In this document: positions 8,303 to 17,564 of the stretch, one piece after another | How positions within the stretch are numbered: the stretch's first letter is position 1 | How the letters are laid out: each line of letters starts with the position of its first letter | The notes under the pieces: model-generated | Databases searched by the model: none | Told to the model about the DNA's origin: nothing | The model's input: the letters and a program-made list of their open reading frames with translations, nothing else | Made by a program: the position numbers and the translations under genes | DNA from: Burkholderia sp. Leaf177 | GTDB taxonomy: Bacteria; Pseudomonadota; Gammaproteobacteria; Burkholderiales; Burkholderiaceae | DNA: 49,457 nucleotides | Direction: 5' to 3' | NCBI RefSeq assembly: GCF_001424345.1 | Contig: NZ_LMPF01000013.1 | Coordinates: forward strand, 1 to 49,457

Positions 8303-9048
8303 GCGAACTCACTGCCGAGCTTCCGGCATTTACCAACAAGACGTTGCGCGCCGCAATCATCGACCTGGACGGCACCATGGTCGATACCGCAGACGATTTC
8401 ACCGTGGCGCTGAATGGCATGCTCGCGCGCATCGACTCGAAACCGACTGATCGTGACGAAGTCACCGGCTACATCGGCAAGGGATCGGAGAATCTGATTC
8501 GCAGCATATTGGCCGTGCGATTTTCGGCGCTGGAAGCATCCACGAAATTCGATGACGCCCTTGCGATCTATCAGACCGAATACGCGCGCATCAACGGGCA
8601 GAACGCCAAGCTTTACCCCGAAGTCGCCGAAGGTCTGAAGGCGCTGCGCAACCTCGGTTTGCCGCTTGCATGCGTGACGAACAAGCCGCACCGCTTCGCG
8701 CTGGAATTGCTGACGAAATTCGGCCTCGCCGGATACTTCAAGGTCGTGCTCGGCGGCGATTCCGTACCGAAGAAAAAGCCTGATCCAACGCCCATGCTGA
8801 TTGCTTGCGAACGTCTGGACGTTTTGCCGCGCGAGGCGGTTGCTATCGGCGATTCCGAGAATGATGCGCTCGCGGGCCGCGCGGCTGGAATGGCGACGCT
8901 GACGGTTCCCTACGGCTATAACCACGGCAAACCCGTGCACCTCGTGAAATCCGATGGTATAGTTTCTTCCCTGCTGGCCGCCGCACAGGCAATAGCAGCA
9001 ACCATGGCCGCGCCGGACGCACCCAGCGCGACAACATCGACTGACTAG
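8299..9048 (+). CDS. gph: phosphoglycolate phosphatase (HAD family)
   Basis: A 249-residue HAD phosphatase. Motif I is [11 protein letters not shown], with nucleophile D22 and acid/base D24. Motif II is the Thr in [10 protein letters not shown], motif III the Lys in KKKPDPTPM, and motif IV is [16 protein letters not shown]. It dephosphorylates 2-phosphoglycolate and follows rpe with an ATGA overlap, the classic rpe-gph pair. Its last 90 bp also contain the best promoter candidate for the downstream trp leader (8955-8963). The final Ala/Thr/Ser-rich stretch is low complexity. Confidence 0.92.
   Translation: MSELTAELPAFTNKTLRAAIIDLDGTMVDTADDFTVALNGMLARIDSKPTDRDEVTGYIGKGSENLIRSILAVRFSALEASTKFDDALAIYQTEYARINGQNAKLYPEVAEGLKALRNLGLPLACVTNKPHRFALELLTKFGLAGYFKVVLGGDSVPKKKPDPTPMLIACERLDVLPREAVAIGDSENDALAGRAAGMATLTVPYGYNHGKPVHLVKSDGIVSSLLAAAQAIAATMAAPDAPSATTSTD
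8955..8963 (+). promoter_or_regulatory. extended -10 promoter candidate for the trp leader
   Basis: TGGTATAGT fits the extended -10 pattern TGnTATAAT. It lies inside the 3' end of gph, about 97 bp before the trpL start codon, and would start transcription near 8970. No good -35 hexamer is present at 16-18 bp, which extended -10 promoters tolerate. Confidence 0.45.
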
Positions 9049-9059
9049 TTCAATCCCTC

Positions 9060-9134
9060 ATGTTTCTGAACAAAAAACGGAGTCTGAGCAGCATCGACCG
9101 GGGAGCCTGGCCCTGGCGTCGCTGGTCGCGCTAA
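9060..9134 (+). CDS. trpL: putative trp operon leader peptide (TrpL)
   Basis: A 24-codon frame, MFLNKKRSLS then SIDRGAWPWRRWSR, begins 11 bp after the gph stop and lies 314 bp before trpE. Trp is at codons 17, 19 and 22: three rare UGG codons in a six-codon span just before the stop. An intrinsic terminator follows within 40 nt. This is the classic architecture of a trp attenuator leader. The ribosome-binding site is poor (no GGAG before the ATG), which is the main weakness; translation might depend on re-initiation after gph or on a transcript starting near 8970. I infer the role from position and codons, not from a recognised sequence family. Confidence 0.7.
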   Translation: MFLNKKRSLSSIDRGAWPWRRWSR

Positions 9135-9181
9135 CCTCGCCTGAGGTCCGCTGAAGCTCGTCTTCAGCACCGTTTTTTGTT
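9134..9181 (+). terminator. trp attenuator: competing hairpin plus intrinsic terminator
   Basis: GCTGAAG (9150-9156), loop CTCGT and CTTCAGC (9162-9168) form a stem extended by GGT (9145-9147) with ACC (9169-9171) across a 2-nt bulge. Six T residues follow at 9173-9178. Directly upstream, ACCTC (9134-9138) and GAGGT (9143-9147) form a small hairpin that uses the same GGT, so the two structures compete. A ribosome at the trpL stop would cover ACCTC and favour termination; one stalled at Trp 17 or 19 would leave it free. The switch is inferred; the terminator is directly visible. Confidence 0.7.
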
Positions 9182-9448
9182 TCGCTGCGCATTCCGCGCG
9201 CCGATCCCGCTGACTTGTTTTACCTTTTGATGCCCGGCTTGATGTGCGTCATTCGCTGCGCCCGATTCCCCGGCTTACGTCCTCACGGTTTCCGTGATGG
9301 CCTTAAGCCCCGATAATCGGACTTACAGCGTCTGAAGCCTCGGCCGACGCGCAAATTCCGGCGGGTTTAGCGCCGCGCGGTATTTACCGCAGCGCCCAGT
9401 AAGACTCGATGTCGCAAAACCACCAAGCGACACGCAAAGGATCAGAAC
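9182..9448 (+). other. 267-bp leader between attenuator and trpE
   Basis: No coding frame or clear promoter is visible here. The stretch ends with AAAGGATCAGAAC in front of the trpE ATG, which supplies its ribosome-binding site. The distance from attenuator to trpE is longer than in enteric trp operons and could hold a second promoter or further RNA structure. Confidence 0.5.
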
Positions 9449-10945
9449 ATGACCGAACTCGAATTCCAATCGCTGGCGAATGAAGGTTTCAACCGCATTC
9501 CGATGATCGCCGAGGCGCTCGCGGACCTCGAAACGCCACTTTCGCTTTACCTCAAACTCGCTCAAACCGAGCGCAATGGCGCCAATTCGTTCCTGCTGGA
9601 ATCCGTGGTGGGCGGCGAACGCTTTGGCCGGTACTCGTTTATCGGCTTGCCGGCGCGCACGATGATCCGCGTGCAGAACGGCGTGTCGGAAGTGTTGAAA
9701 GATGGACAGGTCGTCGAGACGAGCGACGTCGATTCGCTGACGTTTATAGAAACATTCCAGAAGCGGTTCAAGGTCGCGCAACGCCCGGGATTGCCACGTT
9801 TTTGCGGCGGTCTGGCTGGGTATTTCGGCTACGACGCCGTGCGTTATATCGAGAAAAAGCTGGCGCACACCGCGCCGCGCGACGATCTCGGCCTGCCCGA
9901 TATCCAGTTGTTGCTGACCGAGGAAATGGCGGTTATCGATAACCTCGCCGGCAAGCTGTACCTGATCGTCTACGCAGATCCAACCGTGCCCGAGGCCTAC
10001 ACGAAAGCCAGGCAGCGCCTGCGCGAACTCCGCGCGCGCTTGCGTACGACCGTGCAGCCGCCGGTGACATCGGCGAGCGTGCGCACGGAAACGTATCGGG
10101 AGTTTGCGAAAGAGGATTACCTGAACGCCGTGCGCAAAGCGAAGGAATACATCGCGGCGGGCGAGTTGATGCAGGTTCAGGTCGGCCAGCGCCTCGTCAA
10201 GCCATTCCGCGACAACCCGCTTTCGCTGTATCGCGCGTTGCGGTCGCTGAATCCGTCGCCGTATATGTATTACTACAATTTCGGCGGCGAATTCCATGTG
10301 GTCGGGGCATCGCCGGAAATTCTGGTCCGCCAGGAAAAACGCGGCGATGAACGCATCGTCACCATTCGTCCCCTTGCGGGCACGCGGCCGCGCGGCAATA
10401 CGCCCGAGCGCGACGCCGAACTCGCCACCGAATTGCTGAACGATCCAAAGGAAGTTGCCGAGCACGTGATGCTGATCGATCTGGCGCGCAACGACGTGGG
10501 CCGGATCGCGCAAACGGGATCGGTGGTCGTGACGGACAAATTGGCTATCGAAAAATATTCGCACGTTCAACACATCGTGAGTTCGGTGGAAGGCAAGCTG
10601 AAACCCGGAACGACGAACTTCGACGTGCTGCGCGCGACCTTCCCCGCCGGCACGCTTTCGGGCGCGCCGAAAGTGCGAGCGATGGAAATCATCGACGAAC
10701 TGGAGCCGGTCAAACGCGGCCTGTACGGTGGCGCTTGCGGTTATTTGTCGTTCACAGGCGAGATGGATCTGGCCATCGCGATTCGCACCGGCCTGATTCA
10801 CAAGGGTAATTTGTATGTGCAGGCCGCCGCCGGCGTGGTCGCGGATTCGGTGCCCGAGTCCGAATGGCAGGAAACGGAGAACAAGGCGCGAGCAGTTTTG
10901 CGCGCCGCCGAGCAAGTGCAAGACGGCCTCGATAGCGACTTCTGA
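9449..10945 (+). CDS. trpE: anthranilate synthase component I
   Basis: A 498-residue chorismate-binding enzyme that, with TrpG, converts chorismate and glutamine to anthranilate, the first committed step of tryptophan synthesis. The LLES motif at 49-52 is the tryptophan feedback-inhibition element. The catalytic domain carries [53 protein letters not shown], and the [19 protein letters not shown] stretch (written in shorter pieces in the protein). AAGGATC precedes the ATG. It heads trpE-trpG-trpD-trpC, 14 bp upstream of trpG. The preceding Trp-rich leader suggests transcriptional attenuation besides feedback control. Confidence 0.96.
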   Translation: MTELEFQSLANEGFNRIPMIAEALADLETPLSLYLKLAQTERNGANSFLLESVVGGERFGRYSFIGLPARTMIRVQNGVSEVLKDGQVVETSDVDSLTFIETFQKRFKVAQRPGLPRFCGGLAGYFGYDAVRYIEKKLAHTAPRDDLGLPDIQLLLTEEMAVIDNLAGKLYLIVYADPTVPEAYTKARQRLRELRARLRTTVQPPVTSASVRTETYREFAKEDYLNAVRKAKEYIAAGELMQVQVGQRLVKPFRDNPLSLYRALRSLNPSPYMYYYNFGGEFHVVGASPEILVRQEKRGDERIVTIRPLAGTRPRGNTPERDAELATELLNDPKEVAEHVMLIDLARNDVGRIAQTGSVVVTDKLAIEKYSHVQHIVSSVEGKLKPGTTNFDVLRATFPAGTLSGAPKVRAMEIIDELEPVKRGLYGGACGYLSFTGEMDLAIAIRTGLIHKGNLYVQAAAGVVADSVPESEWQETENKARAVLRAAEQVQDGLDSDF

Positions 10946-10959
10946 TCCGGAGAAAGACC

Positions 10960-11544
10960 ATGCTGCTGATGATCGACAACTACGATTCGTTCACCTATAA
11001 CCTGGTTCAGTATTTCGGCGAACTGGGCGAAGACGTGCGGACGTTCCGCAACGACGAAATTACGCTCGACGAAATCGCAAAACTGAATCCCGAGCGGATT
11101 TGCCTTTCGCCGGGGCCGAGCAATCCGCAACACGCGGGCATCACGCTCAGTGTGCTGCGCGAATTTTCCGGACAGATTCCCATTCTCGGCGTGTGCCTTG
11201 GCCATCAGGCCATCGGCGAGGCGTTCGGCGGACGTGTTGTTCGCGCGCAAACCATCATGCACGGCAAGGTCAGCACAATCGAAACCGATTGTCGCGGCGT
11301 GTTTTCCGACCTGCCGAAACATTTCAGCGTGACGCGTTATCACTCGCTTGCCATTGAGCGCGAGTCGCTGCCGGATTGCCTGAAAGTTTCGGCGTGGACG
11401 CCCGACGGCGAAATCATGGGCGTGCGTCATAAGGAACTCGCGGTCGAAGGCGTCCAGTTCCATCCGGAATCCATCTTGTCCGAGCACGGCCACGCGCTGC
11501 TCGAAAACTTCGTCAAGAACGCGAAACAAGGCGAACACGCGTGA
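10960..11544 (+). CDS. trpG: anthranilate synthase component II (glutamine amidotransferase)
   Basis: A 194-residue class I glutamine amidotransferase that supplies ammonia to TrpE. The triad is visible: C79 in [15 protein letters not shown], with His and Glu in [14 protein letters not shown] near 168-175. [12 protein letters not shown] is the oxyanion-strand region. In some bacteria the same subunit also serves PabB for folate. The gene starts 14 bp after trpE, preceded by CCGGAGAAAGACC, and ends just before trpD. Confidence 0.95.
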   Translation: MLLMIDNYDSFTYNLVQYFGELGEDVRTFRNDEITLDEIAKLNPERICLSPGPSNPQHAGITLSVLREFSGQIPILGVCLGHQAIGEAFGGRVVRAQTIMHGKVSTIETDCRGVFSDLPKHFSVTRYHSLAIERESLPDCLKVSAWTPDGEIMGVRHKELAVEGVQFHPESILSEHGHALLENFVKNAKQGEHA

Positions 11545-11558
11545 ACCGGGATCAGACT

Positions 11559-12590
11559 ATGACTATTACGGCGCAGGAAGCGTTGCAACGGACCATCGAG
11601 CATCGCGAAATTTTTCACGATGAAATGCTTCACCTGATGCGCATGATCATGCGCGGCGAGATGTCGCCGGTGATGTCCGCCGCGATCATTACGGGTTTGC
11701 GCGTGAAGAAGGAAACCATTGGCGAGATCGCGGCGGCGGCGACCGTCATGCGCGAATTCGCCAACCACGTCAGCGTGCCGGACAGCGATAACCTCGTGGA
11801 TATCGTCGGTACGGGCGGCGATGGTTCGCATACCTTCAACATTTCGACGGCTACCATGTTTGTCACGGCGGCCGCCGGCGCGAAGGTCGCGAAACACGGG
11901 AATCGCGGGGTATCGAGTAAATCGGGCAGCGCGGATGTGCTCGAGGCGCTCGGCGTGAACATTGATTTGCAGCCGGAACAGGTGGCGTTATCCATCGCCG
12001 AAACGGGCATGGGTTTCATGTTCGCGCCGAACCATCATCCGGCCATGAAGAACATCGCGGCGGTGCGTCGCGAACTCGGCGTGCGGACCATCTTCAACAT
12101 CCTCGGGCCGCTGACAAATCCGGCCGGCGCGCCGAATCAGTTGATGGGCGTGTTTCACGAAGATCTCGTCGGCATTCAGGTTCGTGTCATGCAGCGCCTT
12201 GGCGCGAAGCACGTGTTGGTTGTGTACGGCAAGGACGGCATGGACGAGGTTTCGCTGGGCGCGGCGACGGTGGTCGGCGAATTGCGCAACGGCGAAGTTC
12301 GCGAATACGAAATTCATCCGGAAGATTTCGGCTTGCAAATGGTGTCGAACAGGACGCTCAAAGTGGCCGACGCGCAGGAATCGAAAACCATGCTTCTTGG
12401 CGCGCTCAACAACAAGCCGTGCGTCGCGCGCGAAATCGTCACGCTGAACGCGGGCACGGCGCTTTACGCCGCGAACGTGGCGGAATCGATTGAAGACGGC
12501 ATGCGCCTCGCTAAAGAAGTGATCGCGAGCGGTCAGGCGCGCGAAAAAGTCGATGAACTCGTGCGCTTCACGCAGCAATTCGCCAAATAA
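11559..12590 (+). CDS. trpD: anthranilate phosphoribosyltransferase
   Basis: A 343-residue enzyme that transfers phosphoribosyl from PRPP to anthranilate. The PRPP-binding motif [17 protein letters not shown] is at 81-97, [21 protein letters not shown] forms the anthranilate and phosphate region (about 108-128), and the NHHPAMK and [16 protein letters not shown] segments follow. The ATG at 11559 matches the family N-terminus; a GTG at 11541 that overlaps the trpG stop would add six residues. The 14-bp gap to trpG and 11-bp gap to trpC indicate one operon. Confidence 0.95.
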   Translation: MTITAQEALQRTIEHREIFHDEMLHLMRMIMRGEMSPVMSAAIITGLRVKKETIGEIAAAATVMREFANHVSVPDSDNLVDIVGTGGDGSHTFNISTATMFVTAAAGAKVAKHGNRGVSSKSGSADVLEALGVNIDLQPEQVALSIAETGMGFMFAPNHHPAMKNIAAVRRELGVRTIFNILGPLTNPAGAPNQLMGVFHEDLVGIQVRVMQRLGAKHVLVVYGKDGMDEVSLGAATVVGELRNGEVREYEIHPEDFGLQMVSNRTLKVADAQESKTMLLGALNNKPCVAREIVTLNAGTALYAANVAESIEDGMRLAKEVIASGQAREKVDELVRFTQQFAK

Positions 12591-12601
12591 CGGAACCAGA
12601 C

Positions 12602-13387
12602 ATGAGTGACATTCTCGATCGCATCATCCAGGTCAAACGCGACGAAATCCGGGTCGCGCAGGAAAGCGTTTCTGTCGAAGAATTGCGTTTGCAGGCGAGC
12701 ACGAAAGACTCGCGCGACTTCGTGGGCGCATTGCGCGCGAAACACGCCGAGGGAAAAGCCGCGGTGATCGCCGAGGTGAAAAAAGCGAGTCCGTCGAAGG
12801 GCGTGCTGCGCGAAAACTTCGTCCCCGCCGAAATCGCGAAATCGTACGAAGCGGGCGGCGCTGCGTGTTTGTCGGTGCTGACGGACGTACAGTTCTTCAA
12901 GGGCAGCGTTGCGTATCTTGAAGAAGCGCGCGCCGCGTGCAGTTTGCCGGTCCTGCGCAAGGACTTCATTGTCGATACGTATCAAATCCTCGAAGCGCGC
13001 GCGATGGGCGCCGACTGCATCCTGCTGATCGCCGCCGCGCTTCAGCCGGAACACATGCGTGATCTCGAAGCGTACGCGCATTCGCTAGGGCTCGCGGTGC
13101 TGGTCGAAGTTCACGATCAGGACGAACTCATGCAGGCGCTGACGCTGAAAACGCCGCTTATCGGCATCAACAACCGGAACCTCCGCACATTTCAGACGTC
13201 GATAGAAACAACCATCGGCATGCTGGAAATGGTGCCGGACGAGCGCATCGTGGTGACCGAATCCGGCATCCTGTCGCGCACGGACGTCGAGCGGCTTCGG
13301 GCCATGGACGTGCAAACGTTCCTGGTCGGCGAGGCGTTCATGCGCGCCGACGATCCCGGCGCCGAACTTGCGCGAATGTTCTTCTGA
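12602..13387 (+). CDS. trpC: indole-3-glycerol phosphate synthase
   Basis: A 261-residue TIM-barrel enzyme that closes the indole ring from Cd[17 protein letters not shown] (55-69) holds the catalytic Glu and Lys, [20 protein letters not shown] the second Lys, [10 protein letters not shown] and [10 protein letters not shown] the further active-site residues, and [13 protein letters not shown] the phosphate-binding end. It is monofunctional, without a fused TrpF domain. It follows trpD by 11 bp. trpF, trpB and trpA are not in the window, so the trp genes of this organism are split. Confidence 0.95.
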   Translation: MSDILDRIIQVKRDEIRVAQESVSVEELRLQASTKDSRDFVGALRAKHAEGKAAVIAEVKKASPSKGVLRENFVPAEIAKSYEAGGAACLSVLTDVQFFKGSVAYLEEARAACSLPVLRKDFIVDTYQILEARAMGADCILLIAAALQPEHMRDLEAYAHSLGLAVLVEVHDQDELMQALTLKTPLIGINNRNLRTFQTSIETTIGMLEMVPDERIVVTESGILSRTDVERLRAMDVQTFLVGEAFMRADDPGAELARMFF

Positions 13388-13408
13388 CGCTGTTGCACGG
13401 AGTTTATT

Positions 13409-14065
13409 TTGAGTATTGAACGCGAGATCAAGCTGGCGCTGCCTACATCGAACCACGAAGAGATCGCACAGGATCTGACGAAGCGCACGGGCCAGGAAGG
13501 CCAGAAAATCCATCTGACGAACGTTTATTTCGATACCGCCAATCGCGCGCTCGCCAACGCGAAAAGCGCGCTGCGTTTGCGCGGCGCGCCGGGTCAGTGG
13601 CTGCAGACGTACAAGACGGCGGGTGAATCGAGCGGCGGTTTGCACAACCGGCACGAATGGGAGATGCCGGTCGCGGGCGAAGCGCTGGAAATAGACAAGC
13701 TCCTTGAAATCTGCGACGACGAAAATGCCCGCAACGCATTGCGCGACGCCGCGCCGGAGCTGAACGCCCTGTTCCGCACCGACTTCGACCGCGTGATCTG
13801 GAACGTCGATATCGACGGCGCGGTAATCGAGGCAGCGCTCGATCTTGGCGAAGTAACCACGGACATCGACGGCGAACGCCGCACCACGCCCATCAGCGAA
13901 CTCGAACTGGAACTGAAATCCGGCGACGAAGCCGGAATGACAAATCTCGCTGCACAAATGCGCGGCGCGTTTCTCTATCTCCAGCCCGAAGACGCGAGCA
14001 AGGCACGGCGTGGCTACGATCTGTGCGAACCGAAAGCAGAAGGTTCGAACGGTGGCGTGAAATGA
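13409..14065 (+). CDS. CYTH domain protein, putative inorganic triphosphatase
   Basis: A 218-residue CYTH protein. The signature ExExK is at residues 4-8 (IEREIKL). Tunnel-lining basic and acidic residues follow, for example YFDTANRALANAKSALRLRG (about 36-55) and the late ELELELKSGDE segment. Family members hydrolyse tripolyphosphate or related triphosphates with a divalent metal; there is no C-terminal CHAD domain. The start is a TTG at 13409 with GGAG 6 nt upstream, since no ATG fits the family N-terminus. The gene sits 21 bp after trpC and overlaps ung by ATGA, so it probably rides on the trp transcript without being a tryptophan gene. Confidence 0.85.
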   Translation: MSIEREIKLALPTSNHEEIAQDLTKRTGQEGQKIHLTNVYFDTANRALANAKSALRLRGAPGQWLQTYKTAGESSGGLHNRHEWEMPVAGEALEIDKLLEICDDENARNALRDAAPELNALFRTDFDRVIWNVDIDGAVIEAALDLGEVTTDIDGERRTTPISELELELKSGDEAGMTNLAAQMRGAFLYLQPEDASKARRGYDLCEPKAEGSNGGVK

Positions 14066-14838
14066 GTCAGGCGTCGTTGTTCGAGGCTGAAGGCGCTTCG
14101 AAAGACCATCCGTTCACGTCGTTGGAAAGCCAGTTCGGCGCTTTGCCAGCTGACTGGCGCAAGCATTTGAAGGCGTTCACTGACAGCCCGCATTACGCCG
14201 CGTTGTGTGCGTTCGTGGACAACGAGCGCGCTGCCGGCAAAACCGTTTATCCCGCCGACGTATTTCGTGCGCTGCGCCTGACCAGTCCCGCCGATGTCAA
14301 AGTCGTGATCCTCGGACAAGATCCTTATCACGGCGAAGATCGTGGCGCGCCGCAAGCGCACGGCCTGGCGTTTTCGGTGCCGTCGCCGGTTCGGCCGCCG
14401 CCGTCGTTGCGCAACATCTTCAAGGAAATCAACGCGAGCCTCGGATTTGCCGCGCCGAATCACGGTTGCCTCGATGCATGGGCCGAGCAAGGCGTGTTGT
14501 TGCTGAACACGTCGCTGACCGTTGAACGCGATAAAGCCGGGAGCCACGCCAAACGTGGCTGGGAGCATTGCACCGACACGCTGATTCACGAACTGGCGAT
14601 GCGGCACGAACATCTCGTGTTCATGCTTTGGGGCGCGCACGCGCAGGCGAAACGCGGGTTGATCGCTTCGGCCGTTGCGGCTGGAAAGGCGCATTGCGTA
14701 CTGGAAGCGCCGCATCCGTCGCCGTTATCGGCGCATCGCGGATTCCTTGGATGCGGACATTTCGCTTCGGCGAATGCTTATCTGGAAGAGCATGGACGGC
14801 GAGCTATCGACTGGCGTTTGGCCGATTTGCCAAATTGA
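14062..14838 (+). CDS. ung: uracil-DNA glycosylase, family 1
   Basis: A 258-residue family-1 enzyme that removes uracil from DNA. The water-activating motif GQDPYH is at 85-90, VLLLNTSLTV is the uracil-recognition strand, and HPSPLSAHRGF is the leucine loop that inserts into the DNA. The ATG at 14062 overlaps the stop of the CYTH gene (ATGA), giving tight coupling; an upstream start would add 13 residues unlike the family. A strong bidirectional terminator lies 9 bp after the stop and ends the trp-CYTH-ung transcript. Confidence 0.95.
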   Translation: MSQASLFEAEGASKDHPFTSLESQFGALPADWRKHLKAFTDSPHYAALCAFVDNERAAGKTVYPADVFRALRLTSPADVKVVILGQDPYHGEDRGAPQAHGLAFSVPSPVRPPPSLRNIFKEINASLGFAAPNHGCLDAWAEQGVLLLNTSLTVERDKAGSHAKRGWEHCTDTLIHELAMRHEHLVFMLWGAHAQAKRGLIASAVAAGKAHCVLEAPHPSPLSAHRGFLGCGHFASANAYLEEHGRRAIDWRLADLPN

Positions 14839-14847
14839 GAGCGACAA

Positions 14848-14884
14848 AAAGCCCGCTCGTGTCATGCAAGACATGGCGGGCTTT
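14848..14884. terminator. bidirectional intrinsic terminator between ung and azoR
   Basis: AAAGCCCGC (14848-14856) pairs with GCGGGCTTT (14876-14884). An inner TGTC/GACA pair shortens the loop. A-rich and T-rich edges allow termination in both directions of the two convergent genes. Confidence 0.85.
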
Positions 14885-14911
14885 CTAAAACTGAATCAAA
14901 CCTCAAGCAAT

Positions 14912-15508
14912 TTACAGCGCAGCGATCGAATCGCGTGCCGTCGCCAAAGCGGCGCCAGCGGCGTCCGGACCCATTGCCAGGCCTTCGGCGAACACGAAGC
15001 TGACATCGGTCATGCCGAGGAAACCGAGGAACGTCTTCAGATACGGCGTTTGCGTATCGTTCGGCGTGCCGCTGTACTTGCCGCCACGCGCCGTCACAAC
15101 AATCACCTTCTTGCCCGTCACGAGACCTTCAGCGCCGTTCGCGCCGTACTTGAACGTGATGCCGGCGCGCGCGATCCAGTCGAAATACGTCTTCAACTGC
15201 GACGAAATGCCGAAGTTGTACATCGGCGCCGCGATCACGACAATGTCAGCCGCTTGCAGTTCGGCGATCAGCGCTTCGCTTTTTGCGTGAATGGCGTTTT
15301 GTTCTGCGGTGCGGGAATCGGCGGGCGTGAAGAACGCGCCTAGCGTGGCGTCGTCGAGGTGCGGCAGGTTGTCGGCGAGCAGATTGCGAACCACCAGTTT
15401 CGCGCCAGCGTTCGATTGAAGCAGCTTGGCCGACACTTCGTCAGCGAGCAGCGTGGATTGGGCGCCTTGCGAGCGGGCTGCGGAATTGATTTGAAGAATG
15501 GTCGTCAT
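14912..15508 (-). CDS. azoR: FMN-dependent NADH-azoreductase
   Basis: A 198-residue flavodoxin-fold NAD(P)H-quinone/azo oxidoreductase of the AzoR/AcpD family, usual length. The N-terminal phosphate-binding region is [18 protein letters not shown], the FMN-binding strand is [20 protein letters not shown] (about 72-91), and [13 protein letters not shown] is the second FMN contact. It reduces quinones and azo bonds by two electrons, protecting against thiol and quinone stress. GGAGTC lies 6 nt before the ATG. It is 148 bp downstream of the M61 peptidase gene on the same strand. Confidence 0.9.
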   Translation of the reverse strand: MTTILQINSAARSQGAQSTLLADEVSAKLLQSNAGAKLVVRNLLADNLPHLDDATLGAFFTPADSRTAEQNAIHAKSEALIAELQAADIVVIAAPMYNFGISSQLKTYFDWIARAGITFKYGANGAEGLVTGKKVIVVTARGGKYSGTPNDTQTPYLKTFLGFLGMTDVSFVFAEGLAMGPDAAGAALATARDSIAAL

Positions 15509-15656
15509 GATGACTCCTGTCCCTTTGTTGAGTGTGAGCGCGAAAACGCTCTGACAGGACGCATTCTTCGTTTTTTAACGATCGGGAAAAAGCTGTGCAC
15601 TCACGACGGATCGTTGCACTGGTAGAACAATCCGCCTTTCTTCCGCTATGGTAACG

Positions 15657-17456
15657 TCAACCTTTCAGCCAGCGTTCACGCCATTGCTTCGTCTGGCCGC
15701 TGGAATCGGCGGTGGAAAGCACGTAACGCGACACGTCCGGCGCATCGAGCTTGACCTGCGTCACGCGCAGTTCGTCGCGCCGGAACGCGTGGACTTCAAC
15801 TTTCGCGCCGGGCAAATAGCGTGAAAGCAGCGAATCGAGATTCGATCCCGTGACGCGCAAGCCATCGATTGCGAACAGCACGTCTCCCGCCGATAACCCC
15901 GCCTTCTGCGCCGCGCTGTTCTCGTGAACGGCCGCAAGCACGCAATCCGCGCCGCCGCGAATGCGCGCGCCAAGCGACGGTTTGCCGGCCGTGCCATTCG
16001 TGGCGATATCGGCGGCGAGCTTGATGCCGAACGGTTCCAGCAACGTTTCCAGCGGCAGATCGCGGGTGCCGTGCACGCCATCGCGGAAAAGTTTCTTCAG
16101 ATCCGCGCCAGTCGCTTCGGCGAACAGCGCTTCGACATCGTCTTCTTCAATGCCGCGCGCCCGGCCGTTGTAAAAGTCGCGGCCGTAGCGTTGCCACAGA
16201 AGGCGCATGACGTCGTCGAGTGACTTCTTGCCAGCGGTTTGCGCGCGAATCGACAAATCGAAAGCAAGCGCGACGAGCGAACCTTTCTGGTAATAACTGA
16301 CGATCGCGTTCGCCGCGTTTTCGTCCTGCCGATAATATTTGACCCACGCATCGAACGAGCTTTCCGCGACCGTTTGCTTCAGCCGTCCGGAGCCGCGCGC
16401 CACGCCGCCGATTGTCTTGCCGAGCAACCCGAAATAATCGCTCGCGCTGATCGAACCGCTGCGCACGAGCATCAGGTCGTCGTAGTAAGACGTGAACCCT
16501 TCGAACAGCCAAAGCAGCGACGTGTAGTTTTCCTGCGATAAATCGTACGGCGCAAACGCGGCCGGTTTGATGCGCTTCACGTTCCACGTATGAAAATATT
16601 CGTGGCTGCACAAACCCAGATATGTCCTGTATCCCTCCGTCATCTCCGGCCGGCCGGTAACAGGAAGGTCCGGGCGATTGCAGATCAGCGCCGTCGATGC
16701 GCGATGTTCCAGCCCGCCGTATCCATCGCCGACTGCAACGGTCATGAACACATAACGGTCAACGGGCGCCTTCTTCGTGCGCGGTTCGAACAGCGCGATT
16801 TGCGACTCGCAGATGCGCTTGAGATCGATTTCGAGACGACGCATATCGAGCGCGGTCACGCGGCCCGAAATCACGATGTCGTGTTTCGTGCCGTGGGCAT
16901 CGAAAGAACCCAGCGCGAACTCGCCGAGGGTCACCGGATGATCGATCAGCGCATCGTAATTCGACGCTTCGTACGTGCCGAAGCCATAACGTTTCGTACC
17001 GCGCGCTTCGGGCAAGGCCGTTGCCACGCGCCAGCTCGCGTACGACGCGCCCGATGGCTTTTGAATATCCACGATGCACGGCGCGTCCGCCTGCCCTTCC
17101 ACCGCCAGGAACACGCTCGTGCCGTTGAAGAAACCGACGGTGTCATCCAGATGCGCCGCCCGCACCGATAAATCCCAGCCGTAGACCTCGTAGCGCAGCG
17201 TGATCGGGCCATCGTGCGGCGCGGTTTGCCACGCGTGTTTATCGGTTTTATCGACGGCGAGCTTCCGTCCCGCCGCGTTGAACGCCTGCAGCGTCACGAT
17301 ATTGCGCGCGAACTCGCGAATCATGTAGCTGCCAGGAATCCAGACAGGCAACACGAAACGCTGGCCGGCGGGATCGGGTTGCGCAACGGTCAGCGTGACT
17401 TCGAACAAATGCGCGGCGGGATTTTTCGGAACGATGGTGTAGCGGATGGCGTTCAT
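15657..17456 (-). CDS. M61-family metallopeptidase with PDZ domain
   Basis: A 599-residue protein. The N-terminal half is the beta-rich M61 N-domain. The zinc motif HEYFH at 285-289 (in LCSHEYFHTWNVKRIKP) is followed by the downstream Glu ligand in LWLFEGFTSYYDD. A PDZ domain lies near 490-560 (LAAVHENSAAQKAGLSAGDVL is its core, seen in parts). Known relatives are glycyl aminopeptidases. No signal peptide is present, so a cytoplasmic location is likely. AGGAC precedes the ATG by about 9 nt. It lies downstream of dsbC on the same strand but behind a terminator, so it probably has its own promoter. Confidence 0.88.
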   Translation of the reverse strand: MNAIRYTIVPKNPAAHLFEVTLTVAQPDPAGQRFVLPVWIPGSYMIREFARNIVTLQAFNAAGRKLAVDKTDKHAWQTAPHDGPITLRYEVYGWDLSVRAAHLDDTVGFFNGTSVFLAVEGQADAPCIVDIQKPSGASYASWRVATALPEARGTKRYGFGTYEASNYDALIDHPVTLGEFALGSFDAHGTKHDIVISGRVTALDMRRLEIDLKRICESQIALFEPRTKKAPVDRYVFMTVAVGDGYGGLEHRASTALICNRPDLPVTGRPEMTEGYRTYLGLCSHEYFHTWNVKRIKPAAFAPYDLSQENYTSLLWLFEGFTSYYDDLMLVRSGSISASDYFGLLGKTIGGVARGSGRLKQTVAESSFDAWVKYYRQDENAANAIVSYYQKGSLVALAFDLSIRAQTAGKKSLDDVMRLLWQRYGRDFYNGRARGIEEDDVEALFAEATGADLKKLFRDGVHGTRDLPLETLLEPFGIKLAADIATNGTAGKPSLGARIRGGADCVLAAVHENSAAQKAGLSAGDVLFAIDGLRVTGSNLDSLLSRYLPGAKVEVHAFRRDELRVTQVKLDAPDVSRYVLSTADSSGQTKQWRERWLKG

Positions 17457-17516
17457 GCGTCGAGGTCCTTTTTTCTTGTCGCCAGCGAGTCCGGCGTTGG
17501 ATGCCCGTTTGAAAGC

Positions 17517-17546
17517 GAAAAGAGGCGCATCGCGCGCCTCCTTTTT
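17517..17546 (-). terminator. intrinsic terminator of dsbC
   Basis: GAGGCGC (17522-17528) and GCGCCTC (17534-17540) pair around ATCGC. Read on the minus strand the hairpin is followed by TTTTCGCTTTC. It lies just after the dsbC stop and separates it from the M61 gene; a T-run on the other side could make it bidirectional. Confidence 0.75.
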
Positions 17547-17564
17547 CGTGGATCGGCCGCTGAG

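Noticed and set aside
9089..9153. Pairing of CAGC/GACC (9089-9099) with GGTC/GCTG (9145-9153) as a trp antiterminator
   Set aside because: A ribosome stalled at the Trp codons would cover the left arm and favour termination, the wrong direction for tryptophan starvation.
9323..10921. 532-codon open frame antisense to trpE
   Set aside because: It is the mirror of a GC-rich coding frame; trpE is unmistakable and the antisense product has no recognisable domain.
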